The position numbers and the translations under genes were made by a program. Below, piece after piece: positions 6,397 through 13,529 of a stretch of 22,213 nucleotides of DNA. The DNA is from an uncultured Porphyromonadaceae bacterium (GTDB lineage Bacteria; Bacteroidota; Bacteroidia; Bacteroidales; Muribaculaceae): contig CALAVE010000028.1 of NCBI GenBank assembly GCA_937892215.1, positions 1 through 22,213 on the forward strand. The letters are read 5' to 3'. Position 1 is the stretch's first letter, and the number at the start of each line of letters is the position of its first letter. The notes beneath the pieces were generated by a model. That model was not told where the DNA came from and made no database searches. It saw only the letters and a program-made list of their open reading frames with translations.

Positions 6397-7578
6397 TTAC
6401 GCCTTATTTTGATTTATTAGGTCGATTACCTTTCTGTTTGCCTTATCCACAAGTTCAAGACTGGGCTTAATGTATATCTCCGTCACCAGTGCACCTTTAC
6501 CCATCGAGTGCCCCAGGGCGAGAGATATGGTGTCAAGTTGCACCCCGGCATTATACGCAATTGTGGCCCATGTGTGCCTCGACCAGTAAGACGATAACCC
6601 GTCAAACAGGCTGCCTCCTGTTGTCTTGCGCCCGGGACGATACTCTTTGCCGATACTCTTCAGGGCATCGTTCATGTGGTGAAGATAGTTGCGGTAGTCT
6701 TTATACCGGTCAAGTGGGTTGAGCAAGTATTTACACCCTTTATATCGTTCAATTATTCCCATTGCCTCCGGCTCCACCTTAACCGAGTATAGTTTGTGTG
6801 TCTTAGCCCGGCGGTATTCTATCCTGTCACCAACCAGCGCGCTATGCGGCAATCTGAACAAGTCGGCCGCATTAATGCCTATCAGGTAAAGCATAAGCAT
6901 GAACATATCCCTGTACTCACGTTGGAACGGCTCGCATTCATAATCTTTCAACATCCGAACATCCTCAAGCGACAGACTCCGTTTGCGAGTAGCCTCATGC
7001 TCTATCTTGAACGCCCTAAATGGGTAGTTGGAAGTGTAGCCATTGTCTATAGCGTAGTTGAATACCGCACGTAGATTGCGTAAGTGTATCGCTTTTGCGT
7101 TTATCCCCATCGTTTTGGCAAGCATAGCGTCAAAGCCTCGTAACCACTTATGAGTAACATTATTGATGTCTGCCTTGCCGTCATAATCTTTCACCTTGCG
7201 GCAAGTACTCTCATATAATCCTCTCGTACCGCCTTTTTTTGTGTAAGCAAATTCCTCCACATAATCTGCCAGCGTAGTCTTCGGCTTAGGCTCACGCCCG
7301 AGAATACTTTCATTAATCTTGTCACGAACAGCCACCCACGGCAGATTGCCGTTCTCAAAGCAAATGGATTCTATTTGCAGAACAATTTGTTTCAAGCGAT
7401 TTGTCTTGACCCGTGCATTACTCTCGGTTTTTGGGAAAGAATATTCCTCCAGCTCTCCGAAAGTAGTCAGCCCGGTAGTGACCAGAAATCTGTGCCCTTT
7501 ATGTGTGACACGCACATATACACTGTACGAACCATCTTTGTTCGCTCTATTTTTCATTATATATACTCTCGTAATCAT
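6397..7578 (-). CDS. Island integrase, CTnDOT-like tyrosine recombinase, 393 aa
   Basis: Site-specific recombinase, most likely the one that inserted the island at tRNA-Gly. Residues 1-50 form an arm-binding domain (NKDGSYSVYVRV...GHRFLVTTGL), 100-195 a SAM-like core-binding domain, and 205-385 the catalytic domain. Catalytic residues visible are Lys259 (RAKTHK), Arg334 (YWSRHTWAT), His357 (LGHSMG) and Tyr369. The usual first Arg is Asn236 (LIGINAADL) and the box-II His is Tyr331. IntDOT of CTnDOT likewise lacks the first Arg, so the enzyme can still be active. The frame runs open to 7689, but the ATG at 7578 is chosen because the extension translates repeats. Confidence 0.88.
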   Translation of the reverse strand: MITRVYIMKNRANKDGSYSVYVRVTHKGHRFLVTTGLTTFGELEEYSFPKTESNARVKTNRLKQIVLQIESICFENGNLPWVAVRDKINESILGREPKPKTTLADYVEEFAYTKKGGTRGLYESTCRKVKDYDGKADINNVTHKWLRGFDAMLAKTMGINAKAIHLRNLRAVFNYAIDNGYTSNYPFRAFKIEHEATRKRSLSLEDVRMLKDYECEPFQREYRDMFMLMLYLIGINAADLFRLPHSALVGDRIEYRRAKTHKLYSVKVEPEAMGIIERYKGCKYLLNPLDRYKDYRNYLHHMNDALKSIGKEYRPGRKTTGGSLFDGLSSYWSRHTWATIAYNAGVQLDTISLALGHSMGKGALVTEIYIKPSLELVDKANRKVIDLINQNKA

Positions 7579-7592
7579 AGAATTCTGAATTT

Positions 7593-7667
7593 TGTTGCCA
7601 ATTGTTTCCTCTATATAGTTAAAAATCAATTGTAATATAGTAAATCCTGTTGCCAATATGTTGCCAA
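7593..7667. repeat. Three TGTTGCCAA direct repeats, candidate integrase arm sites
   Basis: The 9-mer TGTTGCCAA occurs at 7593-7601, 7648-7656 and 7659-7667, all in the same orientation, between the integrase start and tRNA-Gly. Arm-type sites of lambda-like and CTnDOT-like integrases are short repeats in this position. Assignment is by position and repetition only. Confidence 0.5.
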
Positions 7668-7671
7668 AACC

Positions 7672-7701
7672 AGCCCCAAAAAGCCCCAAAAAGCCCCAAA
7701 A
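7672..7701. repeat. Three tandem AGCCCCAAAA decamers
   Basis: AGCCCCAAAA is repeated three times head to tail without interruption, next to the TGTTGCCAA repeats. The exact 10-bp period places each copy on the same helix face, which suits cooperative protein binding, for example by an integrase accessory factor. Replication slippage is the simple alternative. Confidence 0.6.
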
Positions 7702-7728
7702 ATTACCCGAATTTTCACCAAAAATAGA

Positions 7729-7774
7729 CTAAAAACAAGGTGATAGAGGTTTATTTTTGCCGCTCTACCACCTT
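7729..7774 (-). terminator. Probable terminator of tRNA-Gly
   Basis: Read on the - strand, a 12-bp stem AAGGTGGTAGAG / CTCTATCACCTT (7763-7774 with 7737-7748, one mismatch) with a 14-base loop is followed by GTTTTTAG and then a second T-run. It lies 26 bases after the tRNA 3' end. Since it lies between the tRNA and the repeats, it may belong to the inserted element rather than the original tRNA locus. Confidence 0.55.
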
Positions 7775-7799
7775 TATTGTCAGAGTTTTAAGTCTGTTG

Positions 7800-7872
7800 A
7801 GCGGTAAACGGGACTCGAACCCGCGGCCCTCAGCTTGGGAAGCTGATGCTCTACCAACTGAGCTACTACCGC
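7800..7872 (-). tRNA. tRNA-Gly(CCC)
   Basis: A 73-base cloverleaf reads 5' from 7872. Acceptor GCGGTAG pairs with TTACCGC (one G-U), the D-arm is GCTCAGTTGGTAGAGC, and the anticodon stem TCAGC/GCTGA encloses the loop TTCCCAA, giving anticodon CCC. The T-arm contains GGTTCGAGTCC, and the discriminator is U, as usual for tRNA-Gly. CCA is not encoded. The gene is intact, with the island on its 3' side. That is the standard arrangement for integration into the 3' end of a tRNA, which restores the gene. Confidence 0.95.
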
Positions 7873-7888
7873 ATTCATTTTTTCACTG

Positions 7889-7919
7889 CGAAGTTACGGC
7901 TTTTCGTCAAACCGTGCAA
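7889..7919 (-). promoter_or_regulatory. Promoter of tRNA-Gly
   Basis: On the - strand, TTG (7917-7919), 20 bases, then TAACTTCG (7889-7896), one base off the TAnnTTTG -7 consensus, ending 16 bases upstream of the mature tRNA 5' end. Confidence 0.5.
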
Positions 7920-7985
7920 GTGAAACCGCGCATTTTTCGTAATTTTGTCTCTCTTTGCGCCACAGCCCTCACGCGGTAAGGCTCT

Positions 7986-8345
7986 TTAGTGACGACCGCG
8001 AAACAGTGAAATCACACTGTCCTCCTCCGTGTCTCCTATGCGCACCTTCACGTATTTCACCGTCACCGTGTCTCCTATTCGCCAACTCTGTTTGCTGCCA
8101 CCTTCCATCTCGGGCAGGTCAAACGACAACGTGTCGCCATCATTGGTCACTATTATTATGCTTCGGTCAGCACCATCGTAGGCCTCGCCCACGGCTGTCA
8201 TCTCAGGACCGATTTCCACGGCCGGCTCCAGCGCTATTGTGTCTATCGTGTCCGCGCCGTTCTCATGGCCCTTCTCCGAGCACGAGCATCCTCCGGTGTA
8301 TGTCAGTGCCACCAGCACCGCGGCGAATATAAGCAGTTTTTTCAT
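7986..8345 (-). CDS. Small lipoprotein, 119 aa
   Basis: A signal peptide MKKLLIFAAVLVALTYTGGC ends in a lipobox with Cys20, so the mature protein is probably lipid-anchored. An acidic linker (about 23-55) follows, then a small beta-rich domain (about 55-115) with the phrases SIIIVTNDGDTLSFDLPE and IGDTVTVKYVKV. I do not recognise the family. The frame is open further upstream to 8627, but the ATG at 8345 is chosen because it starts the signal peptide and sits about 25 bases downstream of the expected transcription start. It appears to be transcribed alone. Confidence 0.75.
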   Translation of the reverse strand: MKKLLIFAAVLVALTYTGGCSCSEKGHENGADTIDTIALEPAVEIGPEMTAVGEAYDGADRSIIIVTNDGDTLSFDLPEMEGGSKQSWRIGDTVTVKYVKVRIGDTEEDSVISLFRGRH

Positions 8346-8377
8346 CGTTCTTATTAATATGATAACTTCTTGATGTG

Positions 8378-8409
8378 CAAATTTAGCAATAATTCCCGTT
8401 TTGTGCAAA
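8378..8409 (-). promoter_or_regulatory. Promoter of the lipoprotein gene
   Basis: On the - strand, TTTG (8406-8409), exactly 20 bases, then TAAATTTG (8378-8385): a full match to the Bacteroidetes -33/-7 consensus. Confidence 0.7.
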
Positions 8410-8682
8410 TCCACCACCACCGTTATATCCCCTTTAAGCACTATCACTATATCTCCTATATCATCTATAGGCCATATAGGCCCTATAAGTCCCATAGGCC
8501 CTATCACCCCGCACCTCGCCCGGCCACGTCTGCGTTTCGCCCGCGAGGGCGACCATTGAGTAACCCCTAGTGGCGCGGCACTGGGAGTACACACCATCCA
8601 CAGAAAAGTCGCTGGAGGCGACCCCACCCCTTCGCGCTCATCCGCGGTTACACCCCACCCACCGGATTCGGGCAGAATGCAA
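8410..8682. repeat. Intergenic repeat region with AT/GGCC palindromes and REP-like hairpins
   Basis: This gene-free stretch upstream of the lipoprotein holds short repeated units of the form ATAGGCCCTATAAG (8450-8510), many of them self-complementary. Two REP-like hairpins follow: TCGCCC-GCGA-GGGCGA (8537-8552) and GTCGC/GCGAC (8608-8622). No convincing coding frame is seen. A similar TCGCC/GGCGA hairpin is found at 16405-16417. Such intergenic repeats are typically multicopy in Bacteroidales genomes, but copy number cannot be seen here. Confidence 0.5.
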
Positions 8683-8716
8683 AAGTGCCGGCATCACATG
8701 CGTGACACCGGCACTT
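8683..8716 (-). terminator. rpsA: Terminator of rpsA
   Basis: Perfect 9-bp GC-rich stem AAGTGCCGG / CCGGCACTT with a 16-base loop, about 33 bases after the rpsA stop, followed on the - strand by TTTTGCATTCTG. Good stem with a short T-tract. Confidence 0.7.
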
Positions 8717-8749
8717 GAATTGCCTTCTCAAAAGGAATATCAGTTGATT

Positions 8750-10534
8750 TTACTCCTCTGTTCCCTTTTCCAGTTGAGCCTTCAGCTCTGCAAGTTGAGA
8801 AATGTCACCCAGTGTGGTCTTCTCAACTGTCGGAGTTGCTACAGGAGCCTCGCCTGCCGGCTTGCCGGCCTTCTTGCTGGCCTTGCGTGCCTCAGCCTTC
8901 TGCTCATCCTCAAATATGCGGCTGTGCGACAGGATGATGCGCTTAGCGTCCTTGTTAAACTCTATCACCTTGAACTGCAGTTGCTCGTCCTTCTTGGCGG
9001 TTGTGCCGTCTTCCTTAACCAGGTGCTTCGGCGTTGCGAAGCCTTCCACTCCGTAAGGCAGACTGATTACGGCACCCTTGTCCAAAACCTCGATGATTGT
9101 TCCCTCGTGGATGCTGCCCACGGTGAACACGGTCTCAAATACGTCCCAAGGATTGTCCTCGAGTTGCTTGTGACCAAGGCTCAGACGGCGGTTCTCCTTG
9201 TCTATCTCCAGTACCATAACATCGATGTCGGCACCGGCCTGAATAAACTCGTTCGGGTGCTTAATCTTCTTGGTCCACGACAGGTCGCTGATGTGAATCA
9301 GACCGTCAACACCTTCCTCAAGTTCCACAAATACTCCAAAGTTGGTGAAGTTGCGTACCTTTGCGGTGTGCTTGCTGCCTACCGGATATTTCTCTTCGAT
9401 AGTCTGCCACGGGTCTTCCTTCAGCTGACGGATTCCCAGCGACATCTTACGCTCCTCGCGAGACAGCGTAAGTATCTCAGCCTCTACCTCGTCACCAACC
9501 TTCAGGAAGTCCTGTGCCGAGCGCAGGTGCTGAGACCATGACATCTCGCTCACGTGAATCAGTCCCTCTACGCCGGGGGCTACCTCAACGAATGCTCCGT
9601 AGTCGGTCATCACCACTACCTTACCCTTAACGCGGTCGCCCACCTTCAGGTTGGGATCCAGGGCATCCCACGGATGCGGCTGAAGCTGCTTCAGACCCAG
9701 TGCTATGCGACGCTTCTCCTCGTCAAAGTCAAGGATTACTACGTTCAACTTCTGGTCCACTTCCACCACGTCCGACGGATTGTTCACGCGGCCCCATGAC
9801 AGGTCTGTGATGTGGATGAGTCCGTCCACGCCGCCCAGGTCGATGAATACGCCGTAAGGTGTGATGTTCTTAACGGTACCCTCAAGCACCTGACCCTTCT
9901 CCAGCTTGGAGATGATCTCCTTGCGCTGCTGCTCAAGCTCGGCCTCGATAAGGGCCTTGTGAGATACCACCACGTTCTTAAATTCCTGATTGATCTTAAC
10001 AACCTTGAATTCCATCGTCTTGCCAACGAATACATCGTAGTCGCGGATAGGCTTAACGTCAATCTGTGAACCGGGCAAGAACGCCTCGATTCCAAATACG
10101 TCCACTATCATACCACCCTTTGTGCGGCACTTGATGAAACCGGTTATTATCTCATCGTTCTCAAGCGCTTGATTAACGCGATCCCAGCTCTTCGTCGCGC
10201 GTGCCTTCTTGTGCGAAAGCAGCAACTGACCGTTGTTGTCCTCCTGGCTCTCAATGTACACTTCCACAGTGTCACCCACCTTCAGGTCAGGATTGTAGCG
10301 GAATTCGTTAAACGGAATAATGCCGTCCGACTTAGCACCGATGTTAACCACCACCTCACGCTTGTTGATTGAGATTACGGTACCTTCGGTTACTTCCTTG
10401 TCATTGAACTTGCCAAGGCTCGTGTCGTAGGTTTTTTCCAGTTCCTCGTAGGATTTTTCTCTCTGAGTTTCGCCTTTCTCATAGGCTTCCCAATCGAAAT
10501 CGGCGATTGGAGAATTTTTCAATTCTTCGCTCAT
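8750..10534 (-). CDS. rpsA: 30S ribosomal protein S1, 594 aa
   Basis: RNA-binding ribosomal protein that brings mRNA to the 30S subunit. Six S1 (OB-fold) domains are visible at about 47-110, 127-194, 214-283, 298-369, 384-456 and 471-539. The central ones carry the classic pattern YGVFIDLGGVDGLIHITDLSW, in variants such as YGAFVEVAPGVEGLIHVSEMSW. An acidic N-terminal 45 residues and a Lys/Ala-rich C-terminal tail (about 545-594) complete it. Length is typical for Bacteroidetes S1. The ATG at 10534 has a purely A/T-rich leader; in Bacteroidales initiation depends little on Shine-Dalgarno. A strong promoter lies at 10608-10638 and a second one lies further upstream. A 323-aa open frame on the opposite strand is a shadow. 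Confidence 0.98.
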   Translation of the reverse strand: MSEELKNSPIADFDWEAYEKGETQREKSYEELEKTYDTSLGKFNDKEVTEGTVISINKREVVVNIGAKSDGIIPFNEFRYNPDLKVGDTVEVYIESQEDNNGQLLLSHKKARATKSWDRVNQALENDEIITGFIKCRTKGGMIVDVFGIEAFLPGSQIDVKPIRDYDVFVGKTMEFKVVKINQEFKNVVVSHKALIEAELEQQRKEIISKLEKGQVLEGTVKNITPYGVFIDLGGVDGLIHITDLSWGRVNNPSDVVEVDQKLNVVILDFDEEKRRIALGLKQLQPHPWDALDPNLKVGDRVKGKVVVMTDYGAFVEVAPGVEGLIHVSEMSWSQHLRSAQDFLKVGDEVEAEILTLSREERKMSLGIRQLKEDPWQTIEEKYPVGSKHTAKVRNFTNFGVFVELEEGVDGLIHISDLSWTKKIKHPNEFIQAGADIDVMVLEIDKENRRLSLGHKQLEDNPWDVFETVFTVGSIHEGTIIEVLDKGAVISLPYGVEGFATPKHLVKEDGTTAKKDEQLQFKVIEFNKDAKRIILSHSRIFEDEQKAEARKASKKAGKPAGEAPVATPTVEKTTLGDISQLAELKAQLEKGTEE

Positions 10535-10607
10535 TTAATTAGTTGATAATTAATAAAATAGTTAATAAATTCTGTTATGGCTGGGGCTCGTCCCCCAAAA
10601 CCGACCG

Positions 10608-10638
10608 CAAAATTAATAAAATTTATTGAATCTCACAA
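10608..10638 (-). promoter_or_regulatory. rpsA: Promoter of rpsA
   Basis: On the - strand, TTG (10636-10638), exactly 20 bases, then TAATTTTG (10608-10615). Transcription would start near 10600, giving a leader of about 65 bases that contains a GGGG/CCCC mini-hairpin (10582-10595). Confidence 0.7.
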
Positions 10639-10639
10639 C

Positions 10640-10873
10640 CTTACCAACCCTTATTTGCCAACTTTTTCTCCAAGTTTGTCGCGGAATCGGATGCTCATTG
10701 GCCATGTGCCGCACATTCCATGGCCTGAAACCCCATTCCCGCGCCAACCGTATCCTCTGGTTACTGCACGCTCCTCCGCTATCGGTAGTCTGGCTTGCGC
10801 TATTCGCTCATCCAATAGCGCGTTTGCCGCCGCCCGTTTGCTTGTCACCCAAAATGTCAATGAACTCGTTTTC
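10640..10873 (-). ncRNA. Candidate structured RNA or long rpsA leader
   Basis: A consensus promoter (10879-10909) reads left into this stretch, which has no convincing coding frame but several stems. GCGCTATT / AATAGCGC (10797-10804 with 10814-10821) is perfect. CGCGGAAT (10680-10687) pairs with ATTCCCGCG (10735-10743) with one bulge and encloses GGCCATG / CATGGCC (10700-10706 with 10719-10725). AACTT/AAGTT (10660-10676) closes the region. It does not match tmRNA, SRP RNA, RNase P RNA or 6S RNA signatures that I know. It may be a separate RNA, or the 5' part of a longer rpsA leader. Confidence 0.4.
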
Positions 10874-10878
10874 GTCTG

Positions 10879-10909
10879 CAAAATTACTGCCTTTTAGCAC
10901 CCTTGTCAA
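10879..10909 (-). promoter_or_regulatory. Promoter for the candidate RNA upstream of rpsA
   Basis: On the - strand, TTG (10907-10909), exactly 20 bases, then TAATTTTG (10879-10886). It has the same -7 sequence and spacing as the rpsA promoter. No start codon with a sensible frame lies close downstream. Confidence 0.6.
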
Positions 10910-11045
10910 TGCTGTTTTCTACATCTCGTCAGTCCGCTGCTGGTCAGGCTTTTCACCCTTTGTCACCTCCTTCCACACATTTTGTTCCATTTGTCGGAAC
11001 TTTTGTCCCATTCTTCGACGCCGCCACTTTTACCCCGATTCGTCC

Positions 11046-11077
11046 TTGATTTTTTTAGCATTTTTTTATTACCTTTG
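11046..11077 (+). promoter_or_regulatory. Promoter of the phospholipase gene
   Basis: TTG (11046-11048), 21 bases, then TACCTTTG (11070-11077). Transcription would start near 11085, upstream of the ATG at 11173. Confidence 0.55.
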
Positions 11078-11172
11078 CATGCCCTAAACAGTGATGTTTT
11101 TTGTGGCATCTTCTTGCCGTCACGGCTTTAATCGGTGTAACTCTTTGTGCATTTTACTTTTGGCTCGGAAAT

Positions 11173-12018
11173 ATGTGGAACTTTAGGTCGCTTATTCTAA
11201 TCATTCTCATGTCGGTGAACTTTTTCGCCGGCGCTCAGATTACCGACTTCGCCAGCCGGCACGAGTCCTTCAACACCGACAGCATCATCCGCGACTTCGA
11301 CCGACGCCCCTTTTTCACACTCTACAAGGATAACTATTTCGTCACCGGAACTGAACTCAGCCAGAAACCGACGCGCTTCAATAGCGACGTCAAGTTCCAG
11401 GTGAGCTTCAGCCAGCGCCTCACCAAGACCGTCTTGCCATGGAACACGTATCTCTACCTCTTCTACTCGCAGAAAACCATGTGGAACGTCTTCGAAGAAT
11501 CACTCCCGCTGCACGACATAAATTTCAACCCGGGTATCGGTCTCTCCAAGTTGATAATTTCCAAAGGACGACTCATCGGAAAGGCTTCATTCATAATCGA
11601 GCATGAAAGCAACGGGCGCGACGGCGAGGCCTCTCGTAGCTGGAACAAGGTCTCTCTAACCGGCTCCGTCTTCATCTTACCCGACCTCATGATACATGGC
11701 AAAATCTGGATTCCTATCATCGACGGGCAGAACAACAAGGACATACTCAGTTACAGCGGAATTTTCCAGGGTGGTATCCAGTATCTCTCCACCAATAAGC
11801 GCTGGGTCGTGGACGCCACTTTCGTTAAGCGACGCGGATGGAACCTGCATTTTAACACCACAGTGAACGTTGGATTCCGGTTGGGAAAGCAGGCAAACCA
11901 GTTCCTCATGCTCCACTTCTACGACGGCTACGGAGAAGACCTTCTCGACTACAACAAGTACCATTGCCGCCTCCGCATCGGCCTCCTCATCCGCCCCACC
12001 TTCTTCAGCGACTTCTAA
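11173..12018 (+). CDS. pldA: Outer-membrane phospholipase A (OMPLA/PldA family), 281 aa
   Basis: Outer-membrane beta-barrel that hydrolyses phospholipid acyl esters that reach the outer leaflet. The signal peptide covers residues 1-21 (MWNFRSLILIILMSVNFFAG, cleavage probably after AGA). The catalytic triad is clear: His144 and Ser146 in EHESNGRDG, and Asn158 in SRSWNKV. His-Ser spacing (+2) and His-Asn spacing (+14) are the same as E. coli His142/Ser144/Asn156. Alternating hydrophobic strands continue to the C-terminal Phe, as in outer-membrane barrels. The frame is open from 11101, but the ATG at 11173 directly begins the signal peptide. It is transcribed alone from the promoter at 11046-11077. 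Confidence 0.88.
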   Translation: MWNFRSLILIILMSVNFFAGAQITDFASRHESFNTDSIIRDFDRRPFFTLYKDNYFVTGTELSQKPTRFNSDVKFQVSFSQRLTKTVLPWNTYLYLFYSQKTMWNVFEESLPLHDINFNPGIGLSKLIISKGRLIGKASFIIEHESNGRDGEASRSWNKVSLTGSVFILPDLMIHGKIWIPIIDGQNNKDILSYSGIFQGGIQYLSTNKRWVVDATFVKRRGWNLHFNTTVNVGFRLGKQANQFLMLHFYDGYGEDLLDYNKYHCRLRIGLLIRPTFFSDF

Positions 12019-12202
12019 CCTCCCGTCCCAACCGGCCGTGGGGAAGGAATGGCAGGCAATAAATAGGCTTAGATTGCGTTTTTTATCCGGAATCGGTCAT
12101 TACCATTTATGTGGTGGCCGTGACTGAGAATAATGCCCGAAAGAGCGGCAACACGTGGCGTAACGTGAGAAAACTATGAGATTGTAAAAATAATAATCCG
12201 GT

Positions 12203-12406
12203 TTATTTTTCTTTTGTGAATTTGTAAACAGCCCATGTGGGAAGAATGACCAAAATCAGCAACGACACTTCCACCAATACGTATGATCCGAAATAGTCAA
12301 ACAACGTCTGGAATTTCAGAACTCCATCCACGAGGAATACCAGCAGGGCAAACCAGCAGATGAAAAAGATGGTTGCGTACTTGATTTTTCTCTTCGTTAA
12401 GTTCAT
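12203..12406 (-). CDS. Small two-span membrane protein, 67 aa
   Basis: Basic N-terminus (MNLTKRKIKY), hydrophobic spans at about 10-28 and 43-61, and a charged tail (YKFTKEK). It is an inner-membrane hairpin with both ends cytoplasmic by the positive-inside rule. No family recognised. It starts 21 bases after the stop of the YjbR-like gene on the same strand, so it is probably the last gene of the leftward redox run. Confidence 0.65.
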   Translation of the reverse strand: MNLTKRKIKYATIFFICWFALLVFLVDGVLKFQTLFDYFGSYVLVEVSLLILVILPTWAVYKFTKEK

Positions 12407-12427
12407 TTTACCGCATCTAAATCAATC

Positions 12428-12802
12428 TCATTCAGACAAATACTTTAATCGAATAGCTTTGGGAAGCTTCGATGCTATGAGCTGATACGACTCTTTTATC
12501 AAGCCCTCAACTATCGCTTCGTCCATTTCTGCATAATACACATCGCTCCAGTGTGTCTTGTTCCAATGATAGGCCGGTGTCACGGCAGAGAATTGTTCTC
12601 GGAGTTCGATATTTCTTTCCGGCGAAAGTTTCAAGGCAATTCTCGAAACTCCGTCCTTCATATCATACCGCCCACCGCCTAACCACAGGCAGACGAATAT
12701 CTTCCCCTCCAAGCGGAAGTTAATGATGTCTTCGCCAAACGCCTGGTCTTCGGTCACTCCTGCGAGTGACAAGGTGTAATCTCTAATCTGCTCAATGTTC
12801 AT
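12428..12802 (-). CDS. MmcQ/YjbR family protein, 124 aa
   Basis: Matches the MmcQ/YjbR family (a fold compared with double-wing DNA-binding proteins): N-terminal helix MNIEQIRDYTLSLAGVTEDQ, the AFGEDIINFRLEGKIFVCLW strands, then ALKLSPERNIELREQF, the HWNKTHWSDVYY segment and a C-terminal helix. Length is normal for the family. The ATG at 12802 overlaps the stop of the upstream nitroreductase as ATGA, so translation is coupled; a TTG two codons earlier is less likely. The biochemical role of the family is unsettled, and pairing with a nitroreductase does not settle it. Confidence 0.8.
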   Translation of the reverse strand: MNIEQIRDYTLSLAGVTEDQAFGEDIINFRLEGKIFVCLWLGGGRYDMKDGVSRIALKLSPERNIELREQFSAVTPAYHWNKTHWSDVYYAEMDEAIVEGLIKESYQLIASKLPKAIRLKYLSE

Positions 12803-13485
12803 ACCCAATCAAAGTTGTCCTTTCCGGCTCCTATTTCAAAGTGATACTTGGCGATGCCCATGTCCATCTGGGTGTAGCCTATCAGCGAGAATCCTTTCTT
12901 GGCTCGTACCTGATGACGATTGTTGCTCATCCCAATGTACTCAAATGAAAACTTCTGCTGGTTCACGGCCGTGGGTGCAAGCAAGGCGGCCTCAACCCCG
13001 AGCCTGAACCATTCGGGTGTGGAATCAGACGCATTCGACACTTGCTGCAGGGTCTTGATTTTATGGCTAACGCCCTGTGTGTCGCCATATCCGATGGCTA
13101 TGTAACAGGCTATTTTTTCATCCTCGCCGAGCACATAGGTTCCCGGCACTTTAGTGTAAGATAGGCCAACCCAGCAAGTATTCAGCCCAAGGGTCTGCGC
13201 CAGCAGCACCAGATGTTCGCCATAGTAGCCTATGCGCTCATCCAGGTCGGGGGATTTCTTCCCGGCCATGACTATGTAGTTGCTTACGTTACGGAACTTA
13301 CCGTACTTGGCCAGCGGCCCCAGAAACGCCTTTGGCTCATTAACTATCAGTTGTATATGCAGATTGCCTTCACTGTTCAAAGCCGCTATCTGTTCGTTCA
13401 GCGTCTTAATCACTTCCTCGGCCAACGGTTGCTCCTTGTATGCCCTAACACTGTGCCGGGCCTGAATTGCTTCTTGTAGTGTCAT
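12799..13485 (-). CDS. Nitroreductase family protein (TM1586-type), 228 aa
   Basis: Predicted FMN-dependent oxidoreductase. The N-terminal ARHSVRAYKEQPL (9-21) is the nitroreductase FMN-binding entry. LGLNTCWVGLSYTK (about 100-113) and the C-terminal half with LLAPTAVNQQKFSFEYIG fit the putative TM nitroreductase family (PF14512), in which the fold is permuted relative to ordinary nitroreductases. The natural substrate is unknown. It overlaps the YjbR-like gene by four bases and follows the flavoprotein gene at 13530 by 44 bases on the same strand. Confidence 0.85.
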   Translation of the reverse strand: MTLQEAIQARHSVRAYKEQPLAEEVIKTLNEQIAALNSEGNLHIQLIVNEPKAFLGPLAKYGKFRNVSNYIVMAGKKSPDLDERIGYYGEHLVLLAQTLGLNTCWVGLSYTKVPGTYVLGEDEKIACYIAIGYGDTQGVSHKIKTLQQVSNASDSTPEWFRLGVEAALLAPTAVNQQKFSFEYIGMSNNRHQVRAKKGFSLIGYTQMDMGIAKYHFEIGAGKDNFDWV

Positions 13486-13529
13486 GATAGTATTTATTTC
13501 GGTAACTAATTATTCTGAGCGTAATGCTT

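Noticed and set aside
7579..7689. N-terminal extension of the integrase
   Set aside because: It would translate the AGCCCCAAAA and TGTTGCCAA repeats into a Gly/Phe-rich segment absent from related integrases; the ATG at 7578 directly begins the arm-binding domain.
8402..8515. CRISPR-like array in the ATAGGCC repeats
   Set aside because: Units are about 10-15 bases, self-complementary and irregular, with no spacers of constant length and no cas genes.
8570..9541. 323-residue open frame on the + strand
   Set aside because: Exactly antisense to rpsA; composition (Leu/Cys-rich) and lack of a leader show that it is a shadow of S1 codon usage.
10577..11087. Overlapping + strand frames upstream of the phospholipase gene
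   Set aside because: They cover two - strand promoters and the candidate RNA; the translated sequences are Pro/Ser/Cys-rich with no family resemblance.
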